Source: Candidatus Nitrotoga sp. M5
GTDB taxonomy: Bacteria > Pseudomonadota > Gammaproteobacteria > Burkholderiales > Gallionellaceae
Assembly (NCBI RefSeq): GCF_927904885.1
Contig: NZ_CAKMNW010000067.1
Span: 1-64,000, forward strand
Length of the DNA stretch: 64,000 bases
Reading direction: 5' to 3'
Shown: positions 37,843 through 47,690 of the stretch, piece by piece
How the letters are laid out: every line of letters starts with the position of its first letter
How positions within the stretch are numbered: the stretch's first letter is position 1
Translations under genes and position numbers: made by a program
Notes under the pieces: generated by a model
Seen by the model: only the letters and a program-made list of their open reading frames with translations
Told to the model about the DNA's origin: nothing
The model's database searches: none

Positions 37843-38967
37843 ATGACTATATTCCAACACAGTATTAATATTTTCAAAATATTAATACTGGCATTTATAG
37901 TTTCTGTGCCTACTACCTCGTATGCTGAGCGAATCAAGGATCTCGCCAGCATTCAGGGTGTGCGAGAAAACCAGTTGCTTGGTTATGGCTTGGTTGTTGG
38001 TCTGGATAATAGCGGTGATTTGACAACTCAAACACCATTCACTGTTCAAAGCGTGGTCAGTATGCTGACGCAAATGGGGGTCAGTCTGCCGCCTAATATT
38101 ACCTTGCAATTGAAAAATGTGGCAGCGGTAATGGTGACAGCAATGCTTCCCCCTTTCGCACGTCCCGGACAGACGATAGACGTTACAGTGTCTTCGATGG
38201 GTAATGCAAAAAGCTTGCGCGGAGGAACACTTTTAATGACGCCCCTCAAAGGTGCAGACGGTCAGGTATATGCGATGTCGCAGGGCAATTTACTAGTTGG
38301 CGGTGTGGGGGCGGCTATCGGCAATGCCAAGGTACAGGTTAATCACTTAGGTGTCGGACGCATTCCCGGTGGTGCAACAATAGAACGATCCGTGCCGACA
38401 GTATTGGGACAGGGTGATTTTATCCATCTGGAATTAAAGTCCATGGATTTCACTACTGCAACACGCCTTGTCGCTGCAATTAATTCTAATCTCTCGCCAT
38501 CTACGGAAATTGCTGCTGCATTGGATGGACGCACAATTCAGGTGCGTGCGCCAATAGGCACCGCGCGCGTGGCTTTCGTTTCGCAGATTGAAAATTTACA
38601 GGTTGACCCCTCTCGGGGAAGGGCGCGCGTGATCGTAAATGCACGCACCGGTACGGTCGCTATGAATCAGATGGTGACGTTGCAGAATTTTGCGATATCA
38701 CACGGCAACCTGACGGTAGTGATTGATTCTGATATTACGGTGAGTCAACCTAACCCCTTATCCGACGGTAAAACGGTACAAACGGAAAAAAATACGATCG
38801 ACATTAAGTCCGACGAGGGACGGTTAGTTATGTTGGATAAAGGCGTATCGTTAGGCGAAGTGGTGAAGGCGCTGAATTCGATAGGCGCAACTCCCCAAGA
38901 TCTGCTAGCTATCTTGCAGGCGATGAAGTCTGCTGGGGCGTTGCGTGCTGAACTCGATATCATTTAA
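37843..38967 (+). CDS. flgI: Flagellar P-ring protein FlgI
   Basis: The periplasmic ring protein has a Sec signal ending TTSYA, then ERIKDLASIQGVRENQLLGYGLVVGLDNSGD in parts (RIKDLASIQGVRENQL, GYGLVVGL). Other motifs are TVSSMGNAKSLRGGTLLMTPL, a GRARVIVNARTGT stretch and the C-terminal TPQDLLAILQAMKSAGAL. I prefer ATG 37843 (374 residues) with AAGG 8 bases before it over a TTG at 37825. It depends on the chaperone FlgA encoded at 29385. The 90-base gap to flgJ holds no gene. Confidence 0.96.
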   Translation: MTIFQHSINIFKILILAFIVSVPTTSYAERIKDLASIQGVRENQLLGYGLVVGLDNSGDLTTQTPFTVQSVVSMLTQMGVSLPPNITLQLKNVAAVMVTAMLPPFARPGQTIDVTVSSMGNAKSLRGGTLLMTPLKGADGQVYAMSQGNLLVGGVGAAIGNAKVQVNHLGVGRIPGGATIERSVPTVLGQGDFIHLELKSMDFTTATRLVAAINSNLSPSTEIAAALDGRTIQVRAPIGTARVAFVSQIENLQVDPSRGRARVIVNARTGTVAMNQMVTLQNFAISHGNLTVVIDSDITVSQPNPLSDGKTVQTEKNTIDIKSDEGRLVMLDKGVSLGEVVKALNSIGATPQDLLAILQAMKSAGALRAELDII

Positions 38968-39057
38968 TAAGCACGCCATTAAATGTAATAACATCCCTCT
39001 GTTCTGCATCAATTGTCAACCTAAATTTAGATACTTTAATTCATTGAGATACTGATA

Positions 39058-39975
39058 ATGATTAACCCAATCGACATTTCTGGCAATACCGATTTAACCG
39101 GAAGCTTGGCGGTCAGTGCACAAAGCTTGGACAAGTTACGATTACAGGCCAAACAGTCGCCAGATCAGGCACTAAAACTGGTGGCGCAGCAGTTTGAAAC
39201 AGTATTTATGGGCATGATGTTGAAATCCATGCGTGATGCTACTCCGCAAGACGGCATATTCGATAGCGAACAGACCAAAATGTTTACTGGGATGCTGGAT
39301 CAACAATTGGTTCAGAACATATCCAGTCGAGGAATAGGTTTGGCTGACATCATGATCAAGCAGTTGAGCCGACCATCCAGCTCTGATATTGCTCAGACAC
39401 GGGCAGAATCTGTATTGGCTGCGCCAGCACCAGCAAACTCTGCTAGTGCGATGCCTGTGCCATATGGAGATCGCGTTGCGAATGAGATTAATAGCAGTCC
39501 TTCCCAACCGCCCTCTCTACAGCAAATCTTTGTAAGTAATATGACACCTCATGCAATGCAAGCGAGTCAGGAAACCGGTGTGCCGACGCATCTGGTACTG
39601 GGGCAGGCTGCACTGGAAAGTGGTTGGGGCAAACGGGAAATTCGACATTCTGATGGCAGTACCAGTTTCAATCTGTTTGGTATCAAAGCTGGTGCTAACT
39701 GGGATGGAAAGGTAGCGGAAGTTTTGACTACTGAGTACCACAATGGAGTTGCAAGTAAGCAAGTAGAAAAATTCCGTGCTTATTCATCTTATACCGAAGC
39801 ATTCAGCGACTATGCTCGTCTATTACGAGACAATTCACGCTACGCACAAGTACTACAGCCAGGGCAGGGAAGCCATGAAGTGGCCCATGCCTTACAGCGA
39901 GCAGGTTATGCGACTGATCCAAATTATGCGGACAAATTGATATCAGTTATGAATCGGATAGATACAATAAGTTAA
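39058..39975 (+). CDS. flgJ: Peptidoglycan hydrolase / rod assembly protein FlgJ
   Basis: The 305-residue two-domain protein is typical of beta- and gammaproteobacteria. Residues 30-105 are the rod-binding part (VAQQFETVFMGMMLKSMRDA). Residues 155-300 are a glucosaminidase/muramidase domain with the catalytic E187 in AALESGWGK and LFGIKAGANWDG. It caps the rod and cuts peptidoglycan so the rod can pass. It follows flgI and precedes flgK with its own likely promoter in between. Confidence 0.96.
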   Translation: MINPIDISGNTDLTGSLAVSAQSLDKLRLQAKQSPDQALKLVAQQFETVFMGMMLKSMRDATPQDGIFDSEQTKMFTGMLDQQLVQNISSRGIGLADIMIKQLSRPSSSDIAQTRAESVLAAPAPANSASAMPVPYGDRVANEINSSPSQPPSLQQIFVSNMTPHAMQASQETGVPTHLVLGQAALESGWGKREIRHSDGSTSFNLFGIKAGANWDGKVAEVLTTEYHNGVASKQVEKFRAYSSYTEAFSDYARLLRDNSRYAQVLQPGQGSHEVAHALQRAGYATDPNYADKLISVMNRIDTIS

Positions 39976-39989
39976 TGACGTCGTTAACT

Positions 39990-40015
39990 TAAGAAATTTT
40001 TCAGGGTGCCGATAA
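39990..40015 (+). promoter_or_regulatory. Putative FliA promoter of flgKL
   Basis: An exact GCCGATAA at 40008-40015 has a partial -35 TAAG at 39990-39993, 14 bases before it (the usual is TAAA with about 15). It lies 142 bases before flgK, a class III gene normally read by FliA. A second, weaker TACGATAA is at 40119-40126, closer to the start. Confidence 0.5.
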
Positions 40016-40157
40016 GTTGTATAACGTCCTGAGCATTAAGGTTAGTTGAATGACTTTTGCCTTATAAACAAAGGAAGAATAGTGATCTATCATATTCTTT
40101 CATTTTGCGCTGAGTACATACGATAAGTTTAAACACGTAAAGTGTGGCAAGGAATTT

Positions 40158-42059
40158 ATGGGAATCGGAATTTTTGGAAGTGGGATCAGTGCATTAAATG
40201 CAGCCCAAATTGGGTTGTCGACAGTTGAACACAATATTGCCAATGCAAATACGCCCGGTTTTAATAGACAGCAGATCGTACAGACCGCACGCATATCTCT
40301 GGATACAGGCGCAGGATTTATTGGCCAGGGGGTCGATGTCAGTACTGTCAAACGAATATATAACGAGTTTCTGTCTACTCAGGTTTTGCAAGGTCAGGCA
40401 CAGGCCAGTCAATTAGAAACCAATTTTCAGCAGATCGGACAGATCAACAATATGCTAGCCGATTCTGATGCCGGTCTGTCGCCTGCAATACAGGATCTTT
40501 TCAGCGCAATAAACAATGTTAGCAGTTCGCCTGAGTCGCAAGCTGCGCGGCAAGCCATGCTGAGTAGCGCACAGTTTTTGGCGTCGAGATTTCAGTCGTT
40601 GAATCAGCGTATGACCAACATTGATAGCAGCATAAATGGACAGATTAGCAGCAGCGTAACATCCATTAATAGCTATGCGCAGCAGATTGCGTCGATGAAT
40701 AAGAATATCGTACAGGTACAAGCGGCAGGACATACGCCAAATGATTTACTGGATCAGCGTGATCAGCTGATTTCACTGTTAAATCAAGAAGTCAAGACCA
40801 ATGTAGTCAAGCAAAGCAATGGTACTCTCAATGTTTTCATAGGCGCGGGGCAATCATTGGTGGTGGGGGAGAAGCCCATTGTTTTGAAGGCTGTTCAGTC
40901 GCTCAGTGATCCCTCCAGACTTGAAATTGCGTATGATTCAGGTTCAAGCATTATTCGTGCGCAGCAAAATAGTTTTCAGGGTGGTAATTTGGGAGGGCTA
41001 TTAGACTTCCGCAATGAGTCGCTGGATGCTGCACAAAATGCTTTGGGCCGGGTTGCCATAGTATTGGCAGATACATTTAATCAACAGCATCAGCTAGGGC
41101 AGGATCTGAATGGCGATTTGGGCGGTAATTTCTTTACTCAATCTGTGCCATTAGTTAATAGCAATTCCGGAAATACAGGTTCCGCTACCATTAATGCTAG
41201 CATTGCCAGTTCTTCAGCGTTGACCGGCAGTGATTATTCATTACGATTTGACGGAGGGACCGCCTATACACTGACGCGCCTTTCAGATAATACAGTTACC
41301 TCCTTTGCAACTTTGCCACAAACAGTGGACGGACTTACGATCGCCACCACCGGGGGAGCAGTGACGGGTGATCGCTACATGATACGTCCGACTGTAAATG
41401 GAGCACGTGATATTGCTGTTGCCATCAGTGACACCTCCAAAATCGCAGCAGCAGCGCCAATTCGGACAACTTCATCATTGGCAAATGTAGGCTCAGGCCA
41501 TATTAGCGCGGGCACGGTCAATTCTGTTTTCCCTGTTGATGCTAATTTGCAGCAACCAGTCAGTATTGTTTTCGATAGTCCACCGACCACATTTACTGTA
41601 ACGGGCACCGGTATTCCAGGCTCTCCGGTTGCTGGCGTGGCTTATACCGAGGGTGCCCCTATCACCTACAATGGCTTTACCGTGCAGATTGACGGTAGCC
41701 CAGCTGCTGGGGATACTTTTGCGGTTACCAGTAATACAAACGCTACAGCTGACAATCGTAATGCGCTGCTATTGGCAAATTTGCAAACCCAAAATACAGT
41801 GGCGGGCGGAACTGCTTCTTATCAGGGTGCTTATGCGCAATTGGTCAGTCAAATTGGTAATAAAACTCGCGAACTGGAAATGACTAGCCTAGCTCAAACC
41901 AGTATGGTTAATCAGGTTATTCAATCTCAACAATCAATCTCCGGAGTGAACCTGGATGAGGAGGCGGCCAACCTGCTGCGTTACCAACGTGCCTATCAAG
42001 CGGCGGGCAGAGTGATTCAAGTTGCCAACACCATGTTCGATACTTTATTAAGTTTATAG
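40158..42059 (+). CDS. flgK: Hook-filament junction protein FlgK (HAP1)
   Basis: The 633-residue protein links hook and filament. The N-terminal GIFGSGISALNAAQIGLSTVEHNIANANTPGFNRQQI (in parts SGISALNAAQIGL, NIANANTPGFNRQ) and C-terminal GVNLDEEAANLLRYQRAYQAAGRVI (VNLDEEAANLL, YQRAYQAA) are diagnostic. The central part is Ser/Thr-rich and variable. Length is mid-range. It uses FlgN as export chaperone. A GGAAT site precedes the ATG. flgL follows 13 bases later. Confidence 0.96.
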   Translation: MGIGIFGSGISALNAAQIGLSTVEHNIANANTPGFNRQQIVQTARISLDTGAGFIGQGVDVSTVKRIYNEFLSTQVLQGQAQASQLETNFQQIGQINNMLADSDAGLSPAIQDLFSAINNVSSSPESQAARQAMLSSAQFLASRFQSLNQRMTNIDSSINGQISSSVTSINSYAQQIASMNKNIVQVQAAGHTPNDLLDQRDQLISLLNQEVKTNVVKQSNGTLNVFIGAGQSLVVGEKPIVLKAVQSLSDPSRLEIAYDSGSSIIRAQQNSFQGGNLGGLLDFRNESLDAAQNALGRVAIVLADTFNQQHQLGQDLNGDLGGNFFTQSVPLVNSNSGNTGSATINASIASSSALTGSDYSLRFDGGTAYTLTRLSDNTVTSFATLPQTVDGLTIATTGGAVTGDRYMIRPTVNGARDIAVAISDTSKIAAAAPIRTTSSLANVGSGHISAGTVNSVFPVDANLQQPVSIVFDSPPTTFTVTGTGIPGSPVAGVAYTEGAPITYNGFTVQIDGSPAAGDTFAVTSNTNATADNRNALLLANLQTQNTVAGGTASYQGAYAQLVSQIGNKTRELEMTSLAQTSMVNQVIQSQQSISGVNLDEEAANLLRYQRAYQAAGRVIQVANTMFDTLLSL

Positions 42060-42072
42060 GGGGTAACGGGCC

Positions 42073-43299
42073 ATGCGTATTAGCACTAGCAGTATTTACA
42101 ATGCCAACGTAAATTTGCTTAATCAGCATCAGTCCAAGCTGTTGCACACCCAGCAGCAGATCGCCACTCAGCGGCGCCTCCTCACGCCAGCAGATGATCC
42201 GATAGCTTCAGCGCGCGCATTACAGATATCGCAAGCAGATGCTACTAATTCACAGTATGCGATCAACCGGAATGCTGTGCAGCATTCCGCCTCGTTGGCT
42301 GAAAGCGTTTTGCAAAGCGTGACTAATTTGCTGCAAGACGTCAGAACGATAGCGGTTAACGCTGGTAATGGGGGATTAAATAGCTCTGACAGGCAAACGC
42401 TTGCGACGGATTTAAGTGGACGTTTGGATGAATTACTGTCGTTGGCAAACAGCACAGATGGAGTAGGTAATTATCTATTTTCTGGCTTCCAGGGCAGAAC
42501 TCAACCTTTTTCTAACGGCATTGCTGGTGTCCAGTATCAGACTGATGATGGTCAGCGCCTTATTCAGGTCGATAGTTCCAGACAAATGGCGGCGAGCGAT
42601 TCCGGTGCAGACATTTTTATGCGCGTCAAAAATGGCAATGGAAAGTTTATTGCCCAAGCAGCAACCGCGAATACCGGGAGTGGCATTGTCAGCCAAGGAG
42701 TGGTTACTGATCCGGCGTTACTTACTGGAAATAATTATCAAGTGACGTTCAGCGTGGCTGCGGGTGTGACAACTTATGGTGTAACAAATGTTACGCCGGG
42801 AGCAGCAGTGCCGGTGCCCGTAGCACCGGGTACTCCTTATGTCAGCGGGCAGGTAATTAGTTTTGATGGCATGCAGTTTGATATTACAGGGGCGCCAGCG
42901 GACGGTGATGTATTCACCGCAGCGCCCAGCACCAACGAAAGTTTATTCGAGACTATCTCCAATTTAATTACTGCCCTGAGAACACCTAATCCCTTGGGAG
43001 GGGCGGTTGCAGCAGCAGACTTTACCAATAGTAACAATCAGGCGTTAAATAATTTGGATCGCGGCATCGATAATGTTACGACAGTGCGCGCCTCGTTGGG
43101 GTCTCGCCTACGTGAGTTGGATTCGTTGCAAATTTCAGGTGAAAATATGGGAGTGCAGTTCAAGCAGACGCTATCGCAACTGCAGGATGTGGATTTGAAC
43201 AAGGCGATTAGCGATTTAACCCAGCAAAAAATTACTCTTGAAGCAGCGCAGAAATCTTTTCTAGCGGTGTCAGGGTTATCGCTTTTTGACTTTATGTAA
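42073..43299 (+). CDS. flgL: Hook-filament junction protein FlgL (HAP3)
   Basis: The 408-residue flagellin-like protein caps the junction. The N-terminus is MRISTSSIYNANVNLLNQHQ, then RRLLTPADDPIASARALQ, as in FlgL. The C-terminal VRASLGSRLRELDSLQIS and LQDVDLNKAISDLTQQKITLEAAQ (in parts DVDLNKAISDL and TLEAAQKSF) match the flagellin C-terminal helix. The middle 190-290 is a variable Ig-like part. It is the last gene of the block and probably shares the flgK promoter. Confidence 0.96.
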   Translation: MRISTSSIYNANVNLLNQHQSKLLHTQQQIATQRRLLTPADDPIASARALQISQADATNSQYAINRNAVQHSASLAESVLQSVTNLLQDVRTIAVNAGNGGLNSSDRQTLATDLSGRLDELLSLANSTDGVGNYLFSGFQGRTQPFSNGIAGVQYQTDDGQRLIQVDSSRQMAASDSGADIFMRVKNGNGKFIAQAATANTGSGIVSQGVVTDPALLTGNNYQVTFSVAAGVTTYGVTNVTPGAAVPVPVAPGTPYVSGQVISFDGMQFDITGAPADGDVFTAAPSTNESLFETISNLITALRTPNPLGGAVAAADFTNSNNQALNNLDRGIDNVTTVRASLGSRLRELDSLQISGENMGVQFKQTLSQLQDVDLNKAISDLTQQKITLEAAQKSFLAVSGLSLFDFM

Positions 43300-43625
43300 A
43301 AAATTGTACTTATGTTCCTGCATTGGCAGTTTAGCATGGCGGATACAACTCTGAAGTGCAACTTTTGCAGGCAAATTCAGGTGGCGAGCTGCGTGAATAT
43401 TGGAACCACTTAGGTGACCTGGTAATAGGAGCACAGAAGCAGCGATAGAAGCAACGCATAAGCGAAATATGTATAAGATTTACAGGCTGCTAATCCGCTG
43501 ATGTAGACCATTGAAGCGCTTTAACTTGCTCTGCTTGGTTGTAGGCCAAAGATAAAAAATATGACTATTATTGAAGTGATAGAGAAGATCTAACTGTTAA
43601 ATTTACGCGATATATTGTCGCAAAG
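43300..43625. other. Intergenic region between flgL and the degenerate HD-GYP gene
   Basis: The genes on either side converge here. I see no gene, no clear hairpin with a T-run, and no repeat. Confidence 0.35.
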
Positions 43626-44975
43626 TCATTGTGATGCGAGGTAAGCAAGCAGATCTTTAGTCCAGCTATCGAGTTGATGATTATCACCTTCGTTCAAGGC
43701 CGCACGGATGGTCTCTCTGTGGCGGCAAGTTTCCCGTTCGAGATCTTGGAATTGCCAATCTATTTCGTCTAGTACTGCAGACAGCTCGTTGGCAATCTGA
43801 GGGTCAGCCATTGCGATTTCGACCATCAGCTCCAGACTGCCAGAGTCGAAGCCGAATTGAAATAGTAATGAACGTAAATTACCCATACGTTCGAACATGA
43901 AATCCAGCGCTCCAGTCGGGCTGCTACTGTCAGTAGCCGACAGGCTAAGTGAAGCGCGAAACTTACCCCATGTTTCAAATAGTTGGGAAATCGCTTCAAG
44001 TCGAGCTAGCTGGACATTGTTGTTGGCAACAGTGCAATGAGCCATATGGCTAAACCCTTCAAGAACAAAAGAAAGTAGTTCACGGTCGTACTTATTTGCA
44101 TTAAGTCGCATAAAGGTGCTCAACCGCTCGTTGCTGCCGAAACGAGCAAAAATGGAAGCGCTGACATCGGCAACACTGACGATACGGGCTAAAGTGCCGA
44201 TTTGTTCGTCACGCAACCCATGGGGATAACCACTGCCGTCCAACCTCTCATGGTGCTGTTGAATCGCGGCCGATACGGCAGGATCAATGCCTCCCACTTC
44301 ACGAACAATAAGTGAGCCTGTAATTGGATGTGCATAGATGTGGCAACGCTCGGTTTCACTGAGGTTACCTGTTGAATTCAGCAATTCAGGGTCGATATGA
44401 AGTTCGCCCAAATCAAGAAATAGGGCCGCACACAGCAAATTTTTCATATCCTTTTCTGACAGTTGTTTACGTACTGCCAGGTAATGAGCAATCACGGTCA
44501 CAAGCAGTAGACGTTGGAACAAATGTGGACGCTGCTCTTTGGCAACGGTAAGCTTGAACGCCATATGCGGTGATAGTACTAAAAGTACGAGCTCTTGAGG
44601 CAGTGCCCGTAAATCTCCATTGAAGACAGCCAAATATTGCAGACTGGCATTTTCCTTAATTAGACGAGTAACTTCTTTTGCTAGGAAATCTACCGTGATA
44701 CCGTCTTGGACTATAAGGCTTTTATCAATTGGTTTACACAGCTTGTGCTTGATCAACCCTTCACGCTGACTACTATTAATAGTCGTATCTTTTGTAATTA
44801 GTTTGACCCCATTGGACGTGTATATATCCTCAGAGGCAATAACTTCCTTATGATCCGCCATTTCTGTGATAGCTGTCACATAATGTGGATCTTTCTCGAT
44901 CGATTGATGTGCAGTGTCTTCGTACGAGGAATTGTGATTATTTGTCATATGGGGATGTATTTGGCTGTGTCGCAT
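43626..44975 (-). CDS. HD-GYP family protein with a lost HD dyad histidine
   Basis: The 449-residue product has an N-terminal DUF3391-like part (about 40-95) and a domain of the HD-GYP type. Where active members read LLHDIGK, this one reads LFLDLGE (185-191): Leu187 replaces the metal-binding His, and Lys is Glu. The codons are CTT GAT, so it is not a sequencing-type frame artefact. The later HHERLDGSGYP (241-251) is kept. It probably cannot hydrolyse cyclic di-GMP but may still bind it or a GGDEF partner. Residues 340-449 form a helical tail absent from most members. No operon partner is evident. Confidence 0.88.
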   Translation of the reverse strand: MRHSQIHPHMTNNHNSSYEDTAHQSIEKDPHYVTAITEMADHKEVIASEDIYTSNGVKLITKDTTINSSQREGLIKHKLCKPIDKSLIVQDGITVDFLAKEVTRLIKENASLQYLAVFNGDLRALPQELVLLVLSPHMAFKLTVAKEQRPHLFQRLLLVTVIAHYLAVRKQLSEKDMKNLLCAALFLDLGELHIDPELLNSTGNLSETERCHIYAHPITGSLIVREVGGIDPAVSAAIQQHHERLDGSGYPHGLRDEQIGTLARIVSVADVSASIFARFGSNERLSTFMRLNANKYDRELLSFVLEGFSHMAHCTVANNNVQLARLEAISQLFETWGKFRASLSLSATDSSSPTGALDFMFERMGNLRSLLFQFGFDSGSLELMVEIAMADPQIANELSAVLDEIDWQFQDLERETCRHRETIRAALNEGDNHQLDSWTKDLLAYLASQ

Positions 44976-46436
44976 TTAGCTGTTAAAGCTGTCTTTTAAT
45001 CAATAAATTAAATTAAAAAAGCAGTAGCGCAAATCTTGGCTGAGTCGATCGATCATTCTGTGTCAGCCAAGGTGTTTCTTGATATACCTTGGTGCAACGA
45101 CATGAAATGTCACCATACACGGTGCCCTAGGATCAGGCGTGTTGAAAGTGGTAGCTCCCGCTGACTATGGCCTATTCGATACAACATTTTATCTCTGTTT
45201 TGAACTCAGTTGAATTCATGATTTGATCTTGTAAGCTGGGACTTGGATCGTTACTCTGGCTGGTAGTAATGATTGGTATCATAATGATTGCAGTGGCAAG
45301 CTATTGATACAGGTTTTCAATATATCGCTGCTAATATAATGGCAGATTAAAACTGACAAGCACATTTCAGAGAGCTTGAATTTAAAATATTCAAACGCTT
45401 TGAATTAAAAGCCCTCTAAAAATCCTAATTTTGTGAACAGTCGCTTTGTGGCTTGTATGCCTATTCCACTTCGTCAGAATACAACGCTGTTCGAAATCAT
45501 CCACTATTAACATGTCAAGTAAATGGCATACTAATGTTTAGTCGCTAATTATATGTTATTTAAAGTAAATTTAAAATTAATTCTGTAAGTCATGCTCAAC
45601 GGTAAGTACAAAATATATTATAAATATGTACAGTTACTTTCGTTGTTGACGATTGTAGCAGAACAATTCCAATTTTACTTGTTACGGCATTTACGGTTCA
45701 AGCTATAGATTAATTGGAGAAAATATCCTCTCAAATCCAGCCTGTTTATGGGAATTAACGAATAAATCTGGTTTTCCGTATCTTATTTTTCAATAACTGG
45801 ATGGATTTCTGGTGACTCTTAGCACGTTGCAGCAAAAGTTTACTGATGCAACCATTGCGGCGCATTACCATACCAGTATTTGGAGGGTAACATGCCGTCG
45901 TCTTGTAACGTTTACTCAGAGGGTGCACATGGCAAGTAATTACAACCTTTTGCTTCGACGGCTATTGTTTAGATTTTATTCTTATTCTTCAGCTCCAATA
46001 TCTGGGCGCGTTTCACTTTTTGTTGGCTCATGAGTTTGTCCAGATTGGGATATCGGACAGTTCTGCCGGTGCTAAGCAAAAACGCGTCTGAGAATTCACC
46101 ATACTCGTTGACGATGTCTCATCCATATTTACAAGATGGATCTCAAAGGTGCCAGTGATCGGCAGACCATTGTTCGAAAATAACACTACGAACGCTAACA
46201 TATTACTGGCCTGCTGCTTCTTGCCAGCGCTTTCTATCTGCTAGCAAGTATCACACTCAGGATTAACGAATATTTAATGTAACTTAATTAAATAATATCA
46301 ATTGCATATAATATTATCTGTCACTAAATGTTATATAAATCCGTATTAGCATTCAAGACTTTTGAAATATATCCGCTAACTATTTGATGATTTCATTTTA
46401 GATAAAACCTTAATAGAACGTGGGGGATTAAGCAAA
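44976..46436. other. 1.46-kb AT-rich region without supported genes
   Basis: No intact gene is seen. A hairpin CCAAGGT/ACCTTGG lies at 45067-45092. A short frame at 45812-46033 has no family match. A 44-codon frame at 46110-46244 (KVPVIGRPLF then ILLACCFLPALS) faintly recalls the N-terminal membrane segment of a chemoreceptor, which would fit the decayed chemotaxis genes that follow. I rate this weak. Confidence 0.35.
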
Positions 46437-47090
46437 ATGATAGCAGATCACAAATTTAATGCGGAAGCACACAAAGTGACAGCCATATTCTGTTGGGGTA
46501 TTGCATTGGGCATTGGCACTGTCGGCTCTTTATTGTTGCTATTTCTGGGCGGGATGGATTGGGCCAACATTGTATCTGCTGTAATCCTGATTGGAGTATC
46601 AGTGGCCGTTGGAAAGTGGGATGCTAGCCGCCATCGTACTTTGCTAAAGCTAGACGTAGCAAAAGAGATGGGTAATGCGAATGCTAGATTTGAAATTGAG
46701 CTTGCGAATTCTATTCCAGGTGGTTTGGAAGAAGTATGCACAGAGGTGATGCCAATCTGCTCCAGGCAAGTGAAGACCGCTTGTAATCAGACCGAAACAG
46801 CCATCATGGACTTGACCAAACGTTTTGTTTGTATAAACGCAAAACTGGAAGCGTCGGTAAGTGTTTTATATAGCGCTGTTAACGAATTCGTAGGTAGTAC
46901 AAAGGGCGAAGCAACGGCGTTAATTTCGCAAAGCGAGTCATCTCTAAACATCGTAATTGATTCCCTCAGGGAGCCAATGAATAGCTGCAACGATATGTTG
47001 GAACAAGTTAGAAGCCTCAATAATTACGCCGGTGAACTGAGAAATATGACCGTCAAAGAGACGGAGATGAAGACACTCTATGCTAACTAG
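46437..47090 (+). CDS. MCP-like membrane protein, short
   Basis: The 217-residue product has two membrane segments near residues 15-40 (IFCWGIALGIGTVGSLLLLF) and 44-60, with only a few residues between them. About 150 cytoplasmic residues follow, predicted helical with heptad spacing. There is no recognisable methyl-accepting signalling tip (E.GRGFAVVA type), so it is either an MCP-like remnant or an unrelated membrane coiled-coil protein. Directly downstream are cheY and cheD relics, cheR and cheB, which favours a chemosensory origin. The ATG lacks a strong ribosome site (GGGGGAT about 10 bases upstream). Confidence 0.5.
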   Translation: MIADHKFNAEAHKVTAIFCWGIALGIGTVGSLLLLFLGGMDWANIVSAVILIGVSVAVGKWDASRHRTLLKLDVAKEMGNANARFEIELANSIPGGLEEVCTEVMPICSRQVKTACNQTETAIMDLTKRFVCINAKLEASVSVLYSAVNEFVGSTKGEATALISQSESSLNIVIDSLREPMNSCNDMLEQVRSLNNYAGELRNMTVKETEMKTLYAN

Positions 47091-47160
47091 GACCAAATGC
47101 ACATTTTCGAGGAACAAAATCCAGCTCGGCTGTTAAATATCAAATTGCATATTTTTTTAG

Positions 47161-47379
47161 ATGAAAATATGGGTGATTGACGTCTCCGCCAACGTATGGC
47201 AGGTCGTAAGCAGTGCATTAAGACGTGATTGAACGGTGCGATGACAAGGATATAGTGACATAACTGAAGCGGCAAAAATTTACCTCATGATCAGCGATGT
47301 GAGTATGCCTGACATAGATGGGATTACCTTCATCAATGAGGTAAAGATTTTCTCATTACAAGTGATGCGGCTATCGTGC
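47161..47379 (+). pseudogene. cheY relic (receiver domain, broken)
   Basis: From ATG 47161 the frame reads MKIWVIDVSANVWQVVSSAL, a good copy of a CheY start (K.L.VDDSA..RQ.V...L) in which one acidic-pocket Asp is Val. It stops at TGA 47230. Further on, in another frame, comes the phospho-acceptor region MISDVSMPDIDGITFINEVK, with the Asp intact. The middle is scrambled and the C-terminal half is gone, running into an EAL fragment. This cannot give a working receiver. It lies just ahead of cheR, where cheY genes often sit. Confidence 0.75.
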
Positions 47380-47564
47380 GTTCCATAATTAGTTTAGGCC
47401 ACCAGTTCAAATTAAAGGTCATCGCGGAAGGAGTGGAAACGGTGGAGCAACTGGATTTTTTGCGTGTAAGAGGCTGTGATGAGGTTCAAGGTTATTATTA
47501 TAGCCGTCCGTTGCCAGCTGAAGAGTTTGTAATATTTGTCGAAAGCAATCCAGTGCTGAATTAG
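47361..47564 (+). pseudogene. EAL-domain phosphodiesterase, C-terminal tail only
   Basis: The frame gives DAAIVRSIISLGHQFKLKVIAEGVETVEQL in parts (SIISLGHQF, KVIAEGVET.EQ), then RGCDEVQGYYYSRPLPAEEF. These are the last motifs of an EAL cyclic di-GMP phosphodiesterase (VIAEGVET and the DEVQGY..SRPLP end). The EAL motif and most metal ligands are missing. It overlaps the cheY relic in a different frame, so a deletion probably fused two genes. Confidence 0.85.
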
Positions 47565-47690
47565 GAATGGGTATGGCTTTGCGTTACTTTATAGGTGTAT
47601 CGTTAGTCGGCTATACTTAAGTTCCTCTACCCCGGCATTCCTCCACTCTTGGTCGATCTAAGATTCCAAAAAAAGGGTAGACATAAATTT

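Noticed and set aside
45812-46033. 73-codon frame in the long gap
   Set aside because: No motif, and the residues do not resemble any family I know.
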